From the NCBI GenBank assembly GCA_024704765.1, contig JAKMXF010000044.1, positions 453,501-517,500 on the forward strand: 64,000 nt of DNA, written 5' to 3'. Below, piece by piece: positions 35,062 to 46,599 of the stretch. The translations under genes were made by a program, and so were the position numbers. The notes beneath the pieces were generated by a model, which saw nothing but the letters and a program-made list of their open reading frames with translations, made no database searches and was not told where the DNA came from. Origin of the DNA: Oopsacas minuta (Eukaryota > Porifera > Hexactinellida > Lyssacinosida > Leucopsacidae). Every line of letters begins with the position of its first letter. Within the stretch, counting starts at the first letter, position 1.

Positions 35062-38000
35062 CTAATCTGACTGCATCGTGAAGGATGAGGATAATACTTC
35101 ATCTGTTTGATAATCCTCCATTTGCAAAGCGATATCATAAGGATAAGTAGTCTCTAAATCTGAATCATAACTAGTTTCAGCTCTTACATCGCTATCATCA
35201 CTTTCTCCAGGAGCAACCTCGTGTATAATACTGTCCCAGCCAATATTATCCCCAACAAATGCGAATATCGTCATTTTGTCATTGAAATAGGAAGGAAATA
35301 ATAAACTCTCATGCTTTTTTGTTCTTGGATGATACTTAGTAATTTGTTGTGTGCCAGTTACAAGCCAATTCGAGGTATAACTAGGGTGTAAATCAATACC
35401 TGGGAGAAATGTTCTACTCTCTTCAACTAGGGTACATCTCTCACGGTCTAGGTCGTGTCCTGGCCTGCCATGACGGAGATTATGCAAAAATTTATTCAAT
35501 CTTAATCGGTTGACTTGGAGATGAAAGCTTTCATCAGTATCTTCAAGACGAGTAAGAAATTCTGAAGAAAACGATTTTTTTAATTCTATCTTAGCTAGGT
35601 TCTCCCAATCTCCAACATCTAGGCCATTTTCCGAAAATATTTTATCCATTGTCTCGCTTGGATAAACTAATATTCTTTTTACATAAAATTCTTTGACAAA
35701 TTCAGTAGCAACAGAAATAGTAAGCGCGAGATCTTCTTCGGTCATGCGAATGCTTTGAAGATTAACACTAGGAATATTCAATGTGTAAGAAGATCTCCTG
35801 GCCTTCAGTTCTTTATGTAGTTGCTTAGTTAATTCCTTTTTCTGCTTAGTGATATCTAGATATGTTTCATTGGAATCTTCATATCTATTAGAGTAACCAA
35901 ATGAAGATAGAACTTTACTCACGAATTTAACATATGCTAATCTAGGCTGATCTATAAGCAATGTCATAAAGTTTTCGTAAAATCCTAATTCCCTTGACTC
36001 CAAATCATATTCTAGTTTTATAAGGGCTTGGCTAGGTTCAATTTGATAATAGTAGTTAGTAGCTAATCCCGGGCCTGATATCCTTTTGGCTACATAGGAA
36101 TCAGTAACAGGTATACGACCTCTCCTCTTTATGATCAAAAAGTACATAATAGCATCCCAGAAGAATCTGGTTATTCTGAAAATGAGGGCAACAATTGTCC
36201 AGAAAAACGAAATGATAGGCATTGTGCAGATGACGGAAAAAGCGAAAAAGAACTGTAAAAAGACACGAACAAACAGTTTGTAAAAGATGAGATAGAAAAT
36301 GGGCATTATGTGCCCATGACTATTGCCACCTTTCGTGGGATCAATATACTCCCAATCATAGAACATCCAACGAACCAATACCAAGAAAATACGCAAAAGT
36401 AGAAACCAGATAGGAAGAGTGAGTATTAAAACTACCCCCAAGTTTATAATAAAACAACATAGAATAATCCAAAACATAACCAAGAGAATACTTCCAAAAA
36501 CTCCCCAGATTATGTTATAATTAAACCAGTTTAAGGGTCGAGTAATATTCTTTGGAAGAAATCCGGTATCAGGCCGAGACTCGAACTCTATTCGTTTCTG
36601 CCGGATAGTTCGCCAGAGGCCAACCAATCTAGTGAACATAGTTTTTCCTCTCTTACTAACATACACCTCTCCTGTTTGGGAATCAAGTGAGTACTCGGTA
36701 GGATGCTCGTAGCATAAAAAAAGCACACTTAAACTGAATGGACCTTTCAATACAAGCCCTAACAGCAACACAAACAAAACGTCCATTAGCCAAGTATAAT
36801 AAGAAATAAAAAAGTTTCTCCATCTCCACCCTGGGTACTTTGATGTCACTTCATGCTTATGTACTTTACTAATTGAAAATTTCCTTGGATGATAGCCTTT
36901 TGATCGATTGCTAGCCTCTTTTTTCGGAATAATTGGAAAATCTTTTATTCTTTCTCCTGTCTCGATTTTCGTCACTATATAACTTCTAGGATTCCAAATT
37001 TTCCTCTTATATGTTTTTGTCTCAACATCATAGCATATTTTCGTAATATTTTTCTTAATTCGAATTAAGTCATGATTAAATTCTTCACAAATATTTAGAA
37101 AATATATCCACTCGTCTCCGATCTTAGGATTAGAACTAAACAATTGACGAATGTTTTCAAAAGAGTTTTCTGGTACAGTCGCATTATTTCTAGCCTTAGT
37201 TTTCTGTTCTTCCATCCAAAGATCACATTTCGATCTAATTGAATTACGTCTTTCCAATTCTGCGATGCGACTGTTCGCTCGTTCATCAATTCTTTCCTTT
37301 TCATTTTTAATAGAGACATGTACTGCTTTTAATCCTTGTAAATAACTCTCTATCACTCCACCCTGTCCTAAAGGTATTACATCATTAATTGCGGGATGTT
37401 CTTTAAATGAAACAACGAGCTCATTCAAAAAATCTACATCGAACCGATCTCGAATATATTTAGTAATCTCTTCACTTGAAGCGCCTTGCGTTTGATATTC
37501 TTTTATTAGGCCCTGAACATATTTTGGAGGATATTTTTCTTTAGTAGCGTCCCGCGCTTTCGCGAATATGTCAGATCTGACAGATTCATTAAGTGTGCTA
37601 ATCCATGAAGAAGAAACACTAAACACATTGACATTATGGCCAAGAGAATTCCTATACAAATGTGGTACTTTAGAATGTTTTATTTGTAAATCACGGTGAC
37701 CTCCATAACGTTTCATCTCTTTTGTGTGTTCCACAACTTTGTCACGATTCTTCTTCGTTAGAGACAGAGTAGAATCAGTTTTAAGTCCTCTCATAAGATA
37801 AGATAAGAGAGCACTATCTCTATTGAATAAAGATATTCTCAGCTGTCCACCAACTAACAAGTTATAGACAAAGTAAATTGAATAACCAAAATGTTTAATT
37901 GCATTTTTGAGGCTGTAGGAGTCACCAATCACTCTGTTTCTAGCTATTATGAACGTGAAATAGTAAGCTCTAGCTAGAGCATGCTTAAGATCCTCGTTTG

Positions 38001-39159
38001 CCCTGTGTCTACCTTTTTGTAACACTTGTGAAATTCTCCAACAGTGTACTGCTCCTGGAAAGTTATTAGAAGGAACTTCGAAAGTCCCGTCGTGTCTGAT
38101 ACCTCTCAGTTGTACTCTATTCAATCGCCTCAGAGATCCATCAGGTTCAATCCCAAGTTCTCTCAGCTCGTTAGGATCTGGAGCTATGAAAGGCTCTAAC
38201 TTCTCAGTTTCTGGTCCTTGGGGGAATAATCTCTCTTTCTGTTGAGAAGAGGGTGGGATAATTGGCAGATGGTGGAACTTCCAAAGTCTTTCTCTTGATA
38301 TGTCTTGTATCTAAATGGAGTTTGGAGAGTTAACAAACAGACAGACGAACAACAGTTTAGATGGAACAAATTTGGTCCCACCCTAGGATCAATATTCCAT
38401 TGAAATCAGGTCATAGATCTTGACTCTCCAAAAGTTCATCTTCCACTAATGATGTTAATTATTTATTCACGTAGTAATTAGATAGACGTAAAGCCGGGGG
38501 ACCAAATTTTTCAGGGTAGGCTAATTTCCCATGAAAATTTGGTCCCCAGACGAACGTTTCAAGGGACAAAATTTTCTTCACAGGCCACTTAAATTCACGA
38601 GGGACCTTAAATTATTGAGGGGGCTCTGCAATATCCAGGCCCTCCAAATTTTTGAGAGAGACTCGTAAATTATTCAGGGCGCCTAAGTGGCCCTGGGGGG
38701 GTTGTCCCATGCCCCATGGCAAATCCGATCGTGCCCCCCTCTCGGAAGTGTCATTCATTGCTTAAAGTTTGAACTTCCATAGCTAGTAGCCTATTACCCT
38801 AGTATGCTATTACTTACCCTAACAATACTCTCATTCAATTCCCTATCAAATTCATCCAGTTCAATAGTCACTTTGAGAGGAGTTACAACATGAGCATTGT
38901 CTCCTCTCTCCTCTTCATCATCTCCATGAGAACTCATATCACTGTAATTAACTTCAGTATCACATCTCACTCCTTCTAGCAGAGCTCCTGGCAAGTCTAA
39001 AGTAGCAGCTCCTGCTTCAGAATACACGATCAGCTGTTCACCTCTTATAGGGTCATCATCATCATCTCCAGGAGTTTGAGCAAGAGCTTCCGGAGTTGAT
39101 ACAATATTTTCTGTCTCATCAGGAGATATCATTATATCGTAGTCTACTTTTGATACCAT
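35062..39159 (-). CDS. Multi-pass membrane protein of unknown family, two exons, 1196 aa
   Basis: Exon 1 39159-38818 (ATG at 39159; donor GTAAGT) and exon 2 38310-35062 (acceptor TTTAG) join in phase 0 across an intron of 507 bp. Residues 1-114 are acidic (GDDDDD, DDEEERGD). A large cytosolic-looking charged region follows, with a coiled-coil-like stretch near 440 (KNEKERIDERANSRIAELE). Hydrophobic clusters lie at about 616-641, 714-766 and 784-841, enough for five to seven membrane helices. A basic linker (VYVSKRGKTMFTRL) lies between them. The C-terminal 350 residues are soluble and end acidic (PGESDDSDVRAE). No known channel, transporter or receptor signature was recognised. It may be a divergent member of a known family. 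Confidence 0.75.
38311..38817. repeat. Intron of the membrane-protein gene, filled with repeat DNA
   Basis: Contains a 14-bp inverted repeat, GGGGACCAAATTTT (38497-38510) facing AAAATTTGGTCCCC (38534-38547). Further degenerate copies of the AAATTTGGTCCC motif and G/C-rich stretches follow to about 38750. This looks like a small transposon inserted in the intron. Confidence 0.55.
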
Positions 39160-39500
39160 TTGTTAAGATGCTAACTGTGTTTAGGATTAAGTAAGTATTG
39201 AATTGTAATGTTGAAAAGCGTGAGAAATATAACCTTATATAAAAAGTGAGGTATTAAAAAGTACCTGGGGCCTTATTAACTAAAATTCTTAAGTCAAATT
39301 CTTAGAATAATTCTAAGAATTCGAAGAATTCTAAGAAAAATATTTAGTGAGGTAAAGAGGACACTTAACTTATAATTTATTCTACTTTTCTATGAAATGA
39401 TAATCAATACGCATTTATTTACAAAGAAGATTGTTTATCGCTTAAGACAATATGTTTGATTATCATATCCACATGTAATACCCGTAGCATAGAACTATAG
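39160..39500. other. Upstream region of the membrane-protein gene with a dyad
   Basis: Around 39296-39340 TTCTTAGAAT-type blocks repeat in alternating orientation (AATTCTTAG / CTAAGAATT), giving a strong dyad about 140-180 bp upstream of the ATG. Promoter function is possible but not shown. Confidence 0.4.
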
Positions 39501-40671
39501 TCGAATTACATACCAACTATATTTAGATACCATTTCTGGTACAACTATAGAATCCGACACCCCCCAACTTTTTTAATGTAGTCAAAAATCGCTATATGCA
39601 CCGTTGAAGAACTCGTTGAGAGAAGCTGATAGAGCTTTCGAACTCAAAAATCGGATGGAAACTGACGAAGTTACGAAAAATCTCCTAAATAAGCCAAATC
39701 CTATGGAGAAAATTGCATTAGCCACTATACTGAAATAATGTGATGAATTCTATACAAACTACCTCAGGAATGCACATATAATCAATCTTGCGGTTATCAA
39801 CGCTTGCGTCAGTTGGTTGATTCTTTTATGAATTTATTAGTTTGTGTAATTTGTAGTTATTACTATTAAGAACGGTCAATTTAAACCTGGCGTGGCCTGG
39901 CTCCCAAAGGGGCGAAAACCTGGTCACACCGTATATCTCGAAAACTATAATTCGCATCGCTTAGCTTTAAAAAGGAAAACGGTAGGTCTTGGCCTCATCT
40001 AGCCAAAAAATACCACTTGGACCGCATCCAGCTATCCTAACAATAGGTGTTATGCACTATTAATGTTGCCAAATAATCATCAAGTACATTTCAAAGATAT
40101 CTTAACTAGGATTCATTTGTTTGCTATTCAGTATATTTCACTGCAGGTAATTCTTGTTACTTTAAAGGAAAGCTGGTTATTACATAATTCTGTCTACAAC
40201 ACTAAATATACAATGCAACATGCATTGAATATTTTATACTGTGGCACCTCGATAATTCGCCCTAGTTAATGGAATTCCGGATATGACGCATATATTTGCA
40301 TATATTCTGTTTCCTAAAATGGTAGTTTAATTTGTATTACTCCGGCCAAGGCAAACCAATTTTGATCGTTCGTTTGTGTTCGTATCAATGTTAGAAACAA
40401 TTCATGTACTATTTAATCGCATAGTTATTGATCCAGCTTCTCTCCAGGTGCGTTAGTAATGTTGGAACAAAGTTTTCATGGATTTCTACTTATGATAGTA
40501 GACAGAATATTAAATATATGACACCCCATGGCTGGATATAATACTATGGGTAGTAGTTATATTTGGAGTAACTAACTAGTATTAAGCTTTCTATCTACTA
40601 CTTTAACTACAAATCTACAATAAAACATCTACTGCTACAAAAAAAATCACCAAAGCAGAAGTATGGTACAG

Positions 40672-41615
40672 TTAGACAACTGGATATTGTTTCCTTATTT
40701 CCATGATAAGGTTGGAGAAACTAGCTTCTCCATATTTTTTCTGCCAACAAACTTCAGATAAGTGAGTATCTAAAAGTATGGGGTTAGTAGTCATGCAATT
40801 CCTCAGCCGTTTCTTCGCACCACCCCATGTACTCTCAACTGTTTGCGTATGTACACCTATAGTAGGCTCAACAAAATTGAGACCATGGTTGGCGGTGAGA
40901 TGCTGAAAACTTGCAGCGGGGATAGAATTATACGAAGCCCATCGTTAGAAAATATGGTAGTGCACGGAAGAATATATCTCTGGATGAGAGGAACTAATGT
41001 TGCAGCCGACCTGTCTTGAACAGGTATCATAAAGATATCTTTTGTCACTCTATCTATTCCTCCAAATACCCATTGACCTGATAGCATACGACCTCTTGAA
41101 TACTTTCGATGTCCAAACTTTGATTCATCTATTTCTACAATATGCCCAGGCCCTCCAATTGGTTGAGGATTGACTAAAAATTCCTCAACACATAGGTCTC
41201 TGAGGAAGTTCTTCCAGTCTGTTATAGTATGCTCTCCCCACCCTAGATTCTTGTGTAAAAAGGCAGTAGTTTGTAGATTATCGGCCCAGAAATAGAGAAA
41301 TTCTACCAACTCAGTTAAGGGTAGATGAGCACCTTCAAAGAATGAGCCAATCCTCATCGAAGCGAATTTTTTGCATGACTTTTCCGGGCACCTCCACCCC
41401 TTTCCATCTGCAATACCTGAAAATGTTCCGGGTCGCATAATTCTACCGCATATGCACATCATCCCGGTAGCTAAAAGTCCGTTACTTTTGAGCCATGCTA
41501 TACAAGTATCTTCATCAATAGTGATATTACGAAAAAGTTGTATTAAGGTAATTTCTTCAATAACTGGAAATATTGTAGGAACCAGCAGAGGTTGAAACGA
41601 TGGAGCAACTGCCAA
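40672..41615 (-). pseudogene. Merlin (IS1016/ISXO2-like) transposase, one frameshift
   Basis: The first 240 or so residues read GWRCPEKSCKKFASMRIGSFFEG (a zinc-ribbon-like N-terminus, split here), LTELVEFLYFWA and the catalytic block IVEIDESKFGHRKY. Then come QWVFGGIDR and TIFSNDG. The frame breaks near 40952, and the continuation in another frame gives HGLNFVEPTIGVHTQTVES, then WGGAKKRLR, ending at TAA 40672. D, D and E of the DDE triad are all recognisable. A single lost base explains the break, so decay is recent or the read has an error. No convincing ATG was found upstream; the position of the start is uncertain. Confidence 0.8.
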
Positions 41616-42730
41616 TAAGGATTCTATTATAGCAATATCACAACTCGAATAATTAGAATTTGTTAGTTATATTTCCCTGATATTCCTTTTATACTTGACT
41701 TAAGATTGATCGAAATGCATTGTATGATCGTTTGGAATGTATTCATTAATTATAGGTAATAATTACATGTGGTTTGCATGCCACTTTCCTAAACCAATTG
41801 TTGTTCAACTCAGTAACCAGACAAACAGCATTCCAATTATACTAAATTTTGTATGTAATAGATACTGGTATAACTATGAACACATCAACAAATCTATACA
41901 ATAGAAATTACATCTGAAACCCATATTTTTACCACACTTCTCATATTTAATCTCAAGCATATTACCATATTATAGGTGATTGTTGGTTGTAAAGAAAATT
42001 TATGTAAATAATCCCATAATCAAATAAATTTCTCATTCGGATCGTTATATTGTCTTCCGATAACGATAACTAGTAAATAGAATTTGATTTGGCCATATTA
42101 ATCCCAAATTAGGCGATGTACCTAGTACCTAGCTTATTACAATTTCCTAAATCAAGAGAAAATCGTCTTGAGTGAGTTACTAATTTTCACTCGATTACCT
42201 AAATTTGTCCTAATTAAGCGGATTTGACTGTCTAATAATCCTGGCATTGTAGGGACGCAGGAATCACAAACTTACTGTTGCAGCATTCATCACATCTCAC
42301 CATTAATATAAATTGCTAATTATTGGTTCGGAGCGACCGCCGAACCTGTTACACCACCTCATAAGGCCTGTACTGAAACTTCCGTTATAAGCTAACATCA
42401 ATTATATGGCTAAACTCACGCTATAACAAAGTGATTCACAAACCCCCTCCAGCTTGAAAGTATTGATCTTACTCCGCATATATCCTAATTCTGCAGATCA
42501 CGAAATGTAACCGGGTTCCGTACCAGTCCAGAACACTTCGTTATAATGAGAATGTGTTGCAGTTACAAACTGACTACACTTGCTCAAGTTTATCTATAAT
42601 AGACATTTGACCCCACACATTTGGTTCAGGCAAGAAATACCACCCGTATTATATTTGGTATCCAAAACTTGATACTTTTGCTTTGCACTGGCTAAACATT
42701 ATCGGGGAATTACAGCGCAAGTGTCAATCC
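41616..42730. other. Non-coding interior of the composite element
   Basis: No gene seen. Contains fragments resembling the Tigger-like GTTATAAGC / GTTATAACG repeats near 42385-42560. Confidence 0.4.
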
Positions 42731-43157
42731 CATATTTGCCAACATGAGTGAAGATAAAAAGCGGGACAGAAGGGGCTAATTGAGCGGGGCATCGTCGGAT
42801 GAAGCATATTTGTATTAGACTGGACTACAAAACAGAGGACAATTAAGGGCTTTGTCAAGTTTTGGCTGGACATTAGTCTCATTGGCAGTCAACACATATT
42901 CGGGCCGAGAAATCGTGGTGTCCCGCCAACCAGGGTTGATAAAAATCATGATTTTTTAAAAAAAATCAAAAAATCGGATTTTTTTGATTTAAATCAGATT
43001 TTTTGATTTAAATCGGATTTTGTTTGACAGCTGACTGAACCATCCGGCCGTATCACCTGTCCTTGTTATAATAATGTATGCGTATTTATGAATTGTGAAG
43101 ATTGATACATAATTGTGGTCTATCTCGTAGAATATAGAGTGTAGAAAATAGAATAAT

Positions 43158-44852
43158 TTAATTTTTCATGTTCAATATCCTATAAACGAACACCAGTTTA
43201 GCCGCCTTCTCAATTCCAAGTCGGTTGCGAGTTTTTGAGTATATATATCCAAATGTAGAAAATATACGTTCAATTCCCGCACTTGAAGCAATTGCGGTGA
43301 GAAGTTGTTCAGCAACTTTAGTAATATTTTTCCCCAACGTTCCATGCATTGATGCCCACCAGCAAGCTGGCGTAATATTATCAACTTACATCGTCACTAA
43401 ACATGTAGGATTTGAAAGGATCATATCCTGCTTTGAACTGCAAGACAGTCGCAATTGCATTTGGACAATGCTGATGAATATATTCCATTGCATCGGTAGC
43501 TTCTTTCTCAGTGAGTTTTCTTCCTCTATACCTTGGGTCTATTAAGTTCGCAGAATAGTGTGCTGGAGAAATAGCTTGGGCAGCTCTTTCGTCTACTTTT
43601 CTTAGTACATGTGCCGGTTGCTGTGAACTTAGAAGATCCTCATAAAGTGTTTTCCATACTTCAACTGTATCGCTAATTATAGCATTTTCCCTTTGAATTC
43701 TATCTAGAGCAACTGAAATTGGTTTTAATCTAATAAAGAGATCTTCAGCGTTACGTTTGATAGAATAATTCTTAACTTTATTACCAATGTTCGAATTTAT
43801 CTCATCACGATATTCCTCACAGACCTGTACAAGGATATGCCAGTTAGAAATATAGCTTTTCAAACAGTCCGTCAAAGTATTCCATCTAATTTCATGTGGG
43901 ATAACAAGAGAATTACCACCAGCTTGTTTGTATCTAGCTGCAGGTAGATGTGTATGTCTAAAATATTTGACTATCTGGACAACTTGTTCTTTTATCCCAG
44001 TAATCTGTACATCTTGTGCTAATAGGTTCAACAAATGAGCAGAGCATCCGTATGTCAATATTTCATTCGGTATCTTTTTTTGTAAATCTCTTCTCATTTT
44101 TGCCATATTGGCTGCGTTGTCAGTTACAACGTTACGTACATGACATCTAAAATTTATCTCACAGGAAGTAATAGCATCTGCAGCAAGTTCTGCCAGATAT
44201 TCTGATGTGTGACTATGTCCAGAGGTATCAATTGTCTCAGTAAGGAAAGTCTCTCCTTTGTCAGTTGTAACACTCACACACACGACAGGTTCATTATGTA
44301 CGTTACTCCATCCATCCAGTGATAAGGAGACTGTCTTATCCTCCAGGGTTTTTCTGCATGTATCCAAGAGAGATCCTTGTACATTATTTAATAGTTTATT
44401 CCCTATATCATGGCGATTTGGTGGTATATAACCTGGCCGTAGCATCTTTATTAGTTTCATAAACTCGGGGTGTTCAACAGCTATAAAAGGCGTGTTAGTT
44501 GCGTAAATATAACGAGCAATTTGGAGATCCAGTAATTCTGCCTCTAATTTCGAAGTCTTCATGACATATTCACCGATATGAGTAATCCTAGGTCTTTTTT
44601 CTTTAGCAAAAAGACTTGTATCAGGCACTTCTCCACATAATGCAGTTGATCTGGCTACTAAATCAATTGATTCATTTTCAGCTATTATGGGATGGTCTTG
44701 CATGCTGCATGAAGAATAATGTTGCTTAAGGCGGTTGACCACCCCTGCATCTCCTTTTTGCAAACTTTACACCTTGCTTCCCAGCCAGCAACTCCTTCTG
44801 TCGTATACCGTTCGAAGTGGACCCATATATCATCTTGTTTCCTACCTGCCAT
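43158..44852 (-). pseudogene. hAT transposase (BED-type) with two frame lesions
   Basis: The ATG at 44852 opens MAGRKQDDIWVHFERY, the start of a BED zinc finger, with C-x2-C in RCKVC. The frame shifts in a run of five A bases; the finger continues as RLKQHYSSC in the next frame. The core includes VSLSLDGWSN (first acidic residue), VVTDNAANM (second), the YGCSAHLLNLLAQD block, RWNTL and LIDPRYRG. A second shift occurs near 43375 (stop after SDDV), after which CWWASMHG and AGIERIFSTFGYIYSKTRN form the C-terminal dimerisation region. Apart from these two breaks it looks complete, so the element lost activity recently or the runs hold sequencing errors. Confidence 0.85.
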
Positions 44853-44940
44853 ATCAAGTGTTGTTAAATGCTAAGGATAGTAGTAATCTAATAGTTATAA
44901 ATCTTTTGTAAGTGGTTGTTTAAATATATATATATAGACT

Positions 44941-45077
44941 CAGGGTCGCTTATTAATAACCAGCTTAATATGAACATTCGTTCATTATGAACAACCTCTC
45001 AGGTCCCTATTCTTCGGCTTACATAAGATTTGTACTCAGCCAAGTCATTATGAAGGGGTTCACAATAAGCGACCCTG
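44941..45077. mobile_element. 137-bp MITE nested in the hAT element
   Basis: CAGGGTCGCTTATT at 44941-44954 is the exact complement of AATAAGCGACCCTG at 45064-45077. It sits between the transposase relic and the hAT 3' end, so it arrived after the hAT. Confidence 0.7.
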
Positions 45078-46599
45078 ACTGTACAAATCATTTATTTTTA
45101 TTTAAATCGAACAACCCTGCCGTCAAATGAATAGATTTTCGATAGGTATAAATTTATAATAGCAAAATGGACATAATCAGCTTGATAAGATAATAAAAAC
45201 ATAAAAATATTGAATTGAAAGAAGATATTTTGATAAAACTCGGATTTTTGATTTAAATCAAACAACCCTGCCGCCAACCAATGGAACAGTTGGCAAGTAT
45301 GGTATGTTAGAATGACTTCACATACAGGATGCAATTTAGTTGCAAGCATAACATTAAATGAAATATTGCATTGCATATTTAGAGTTGTAGACAGAATTAT
45401 GTAATAACCAGCTTTCCTTTAAAGTAACAAGAATTACCTGCAGTGAAATACACTGAATAGCAAACAAATGAACATGAAAGAGTAGAGTAACAAGCGTGTA
45501 TAACCGCAATATCAACAGTATGAGCATACCTATGGTAATTATAATGTATAAATCAATACAATTTGACTATAGTGAGTAATACAATTTTCCCCATAGGATT
45601 TGGCTTAGGGAGTAAAATTTTCGTAACTTTGTCAATTTTAATCCGATTGTAGAGTTCTTTAGCTCTATCAACTTCTCTCAACGAGTTCTTGAACGGTGCA
45701 TATAGGGATTTTTGACCACATCAAAAAAGTTGGGGGTGTAAGATTCTGCAATTATACCCAACATAGTTGCATTGTGTATAATGGGCTTTAAATTAATCAA
45801 ACGAGGAAGAATCGCTAGAGATTGTTAGATGTGATACACGAGGAATAGAACTAACGACTGTCTCCATGTAAAGTTCAATTAGTTGCTAAATAATCTCTTG
45901 ATATATAATTAATTATCTGAATATCATTATTGCTGATTGCATGTTTACTAAATATGTCTATATACTTGGAGATTTAAGAGAATGATTAATAAGTAACAAA
46001 ATTACTTAGACATTGGAATGCGAATTCGGTATGTTGTAGTATTGTATGCACACTAATAGGATTTGATATGGCTCAGGAAGGTAAGTTTTCATAGCTTTGC
46101 CAATTTTAATCCGATTTTGAGTTCTTTAGCTCTATAAACTTCTCTCAACGAGGTCTTGACGGTGCATATAGGGATTTTGGGCCACATTAGAAAAGTTAGG
46201 GGGTATAAGATTCTGCAATTGTACCAAGAAAGTACACACCAAGTCAAAATTGAACATAATAACTACAAAGTATGCAAACGAGAATATTCATAAAGGAATA
46301 ATCAACCGACGAAAGCGTTGATAGAACCGCAAGATTGATAAGATGTGCTTTACCAGAGTAGGTTGCAGAATATTCATCAGCAATATTTGGTTATAGGGGC
46401 CAATACAATTTCAAAATAGGCCTTAGCAAATTTGGAAGATTTACGTACTTCGTCAGTGTTCATAAGATTTTTGAGTTCCAAAGCTCAATCAACTTCTCAA
46501 AAGGAGTTCTTGAATGGTAGATATAGGGAATGCGACCAGAATGAGAAAGTTGGGGCTGTCGGAAACTATAGTTGTACAAAACGTTTATCGAGTATACTT

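Larger units (their letters stand above)
42923..45278. mobile_element. hAT transposon, 2340 bp, with perfect 8-bp target-site duplication
   Basis: The element 42931-45270 starts CAGGGTTG and ends CAACCCTG. The octamer CCGCCAAC flanks it on both sides (42923-42930 and 45271-45278). Inside both ends are repeated GATTTAAATC palindromes. An extra internal CAACCCTG at 45112-45119 is followed by CCGTCAAA, a near match to the target octamer, as if the 3' end had been duplicated. Transposase relic at 43158-44852. Confidence 0.88.
42731..45310. repeat. Older inverted-repeat element interrupted by the hAT insertion
   Basis: The left end has CCATATTTGCCAACATGAGTGAAG; the right end, after the hAT element, has GTTGGCAAGTATGG, its imperfect complement. 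The same left end and the downstream AAAGCGGGAC block recur near 50453-50510. Removing 42931-45270 and one target copy rejoins the repeat. Confidence 0.55.

Noticed and set aside
39296-39340. Heat-shock element upstream of the membrane-protein gene
   Set aside because: GAA and TTC blocks are present but spaced by three bases or more, not the two needed.
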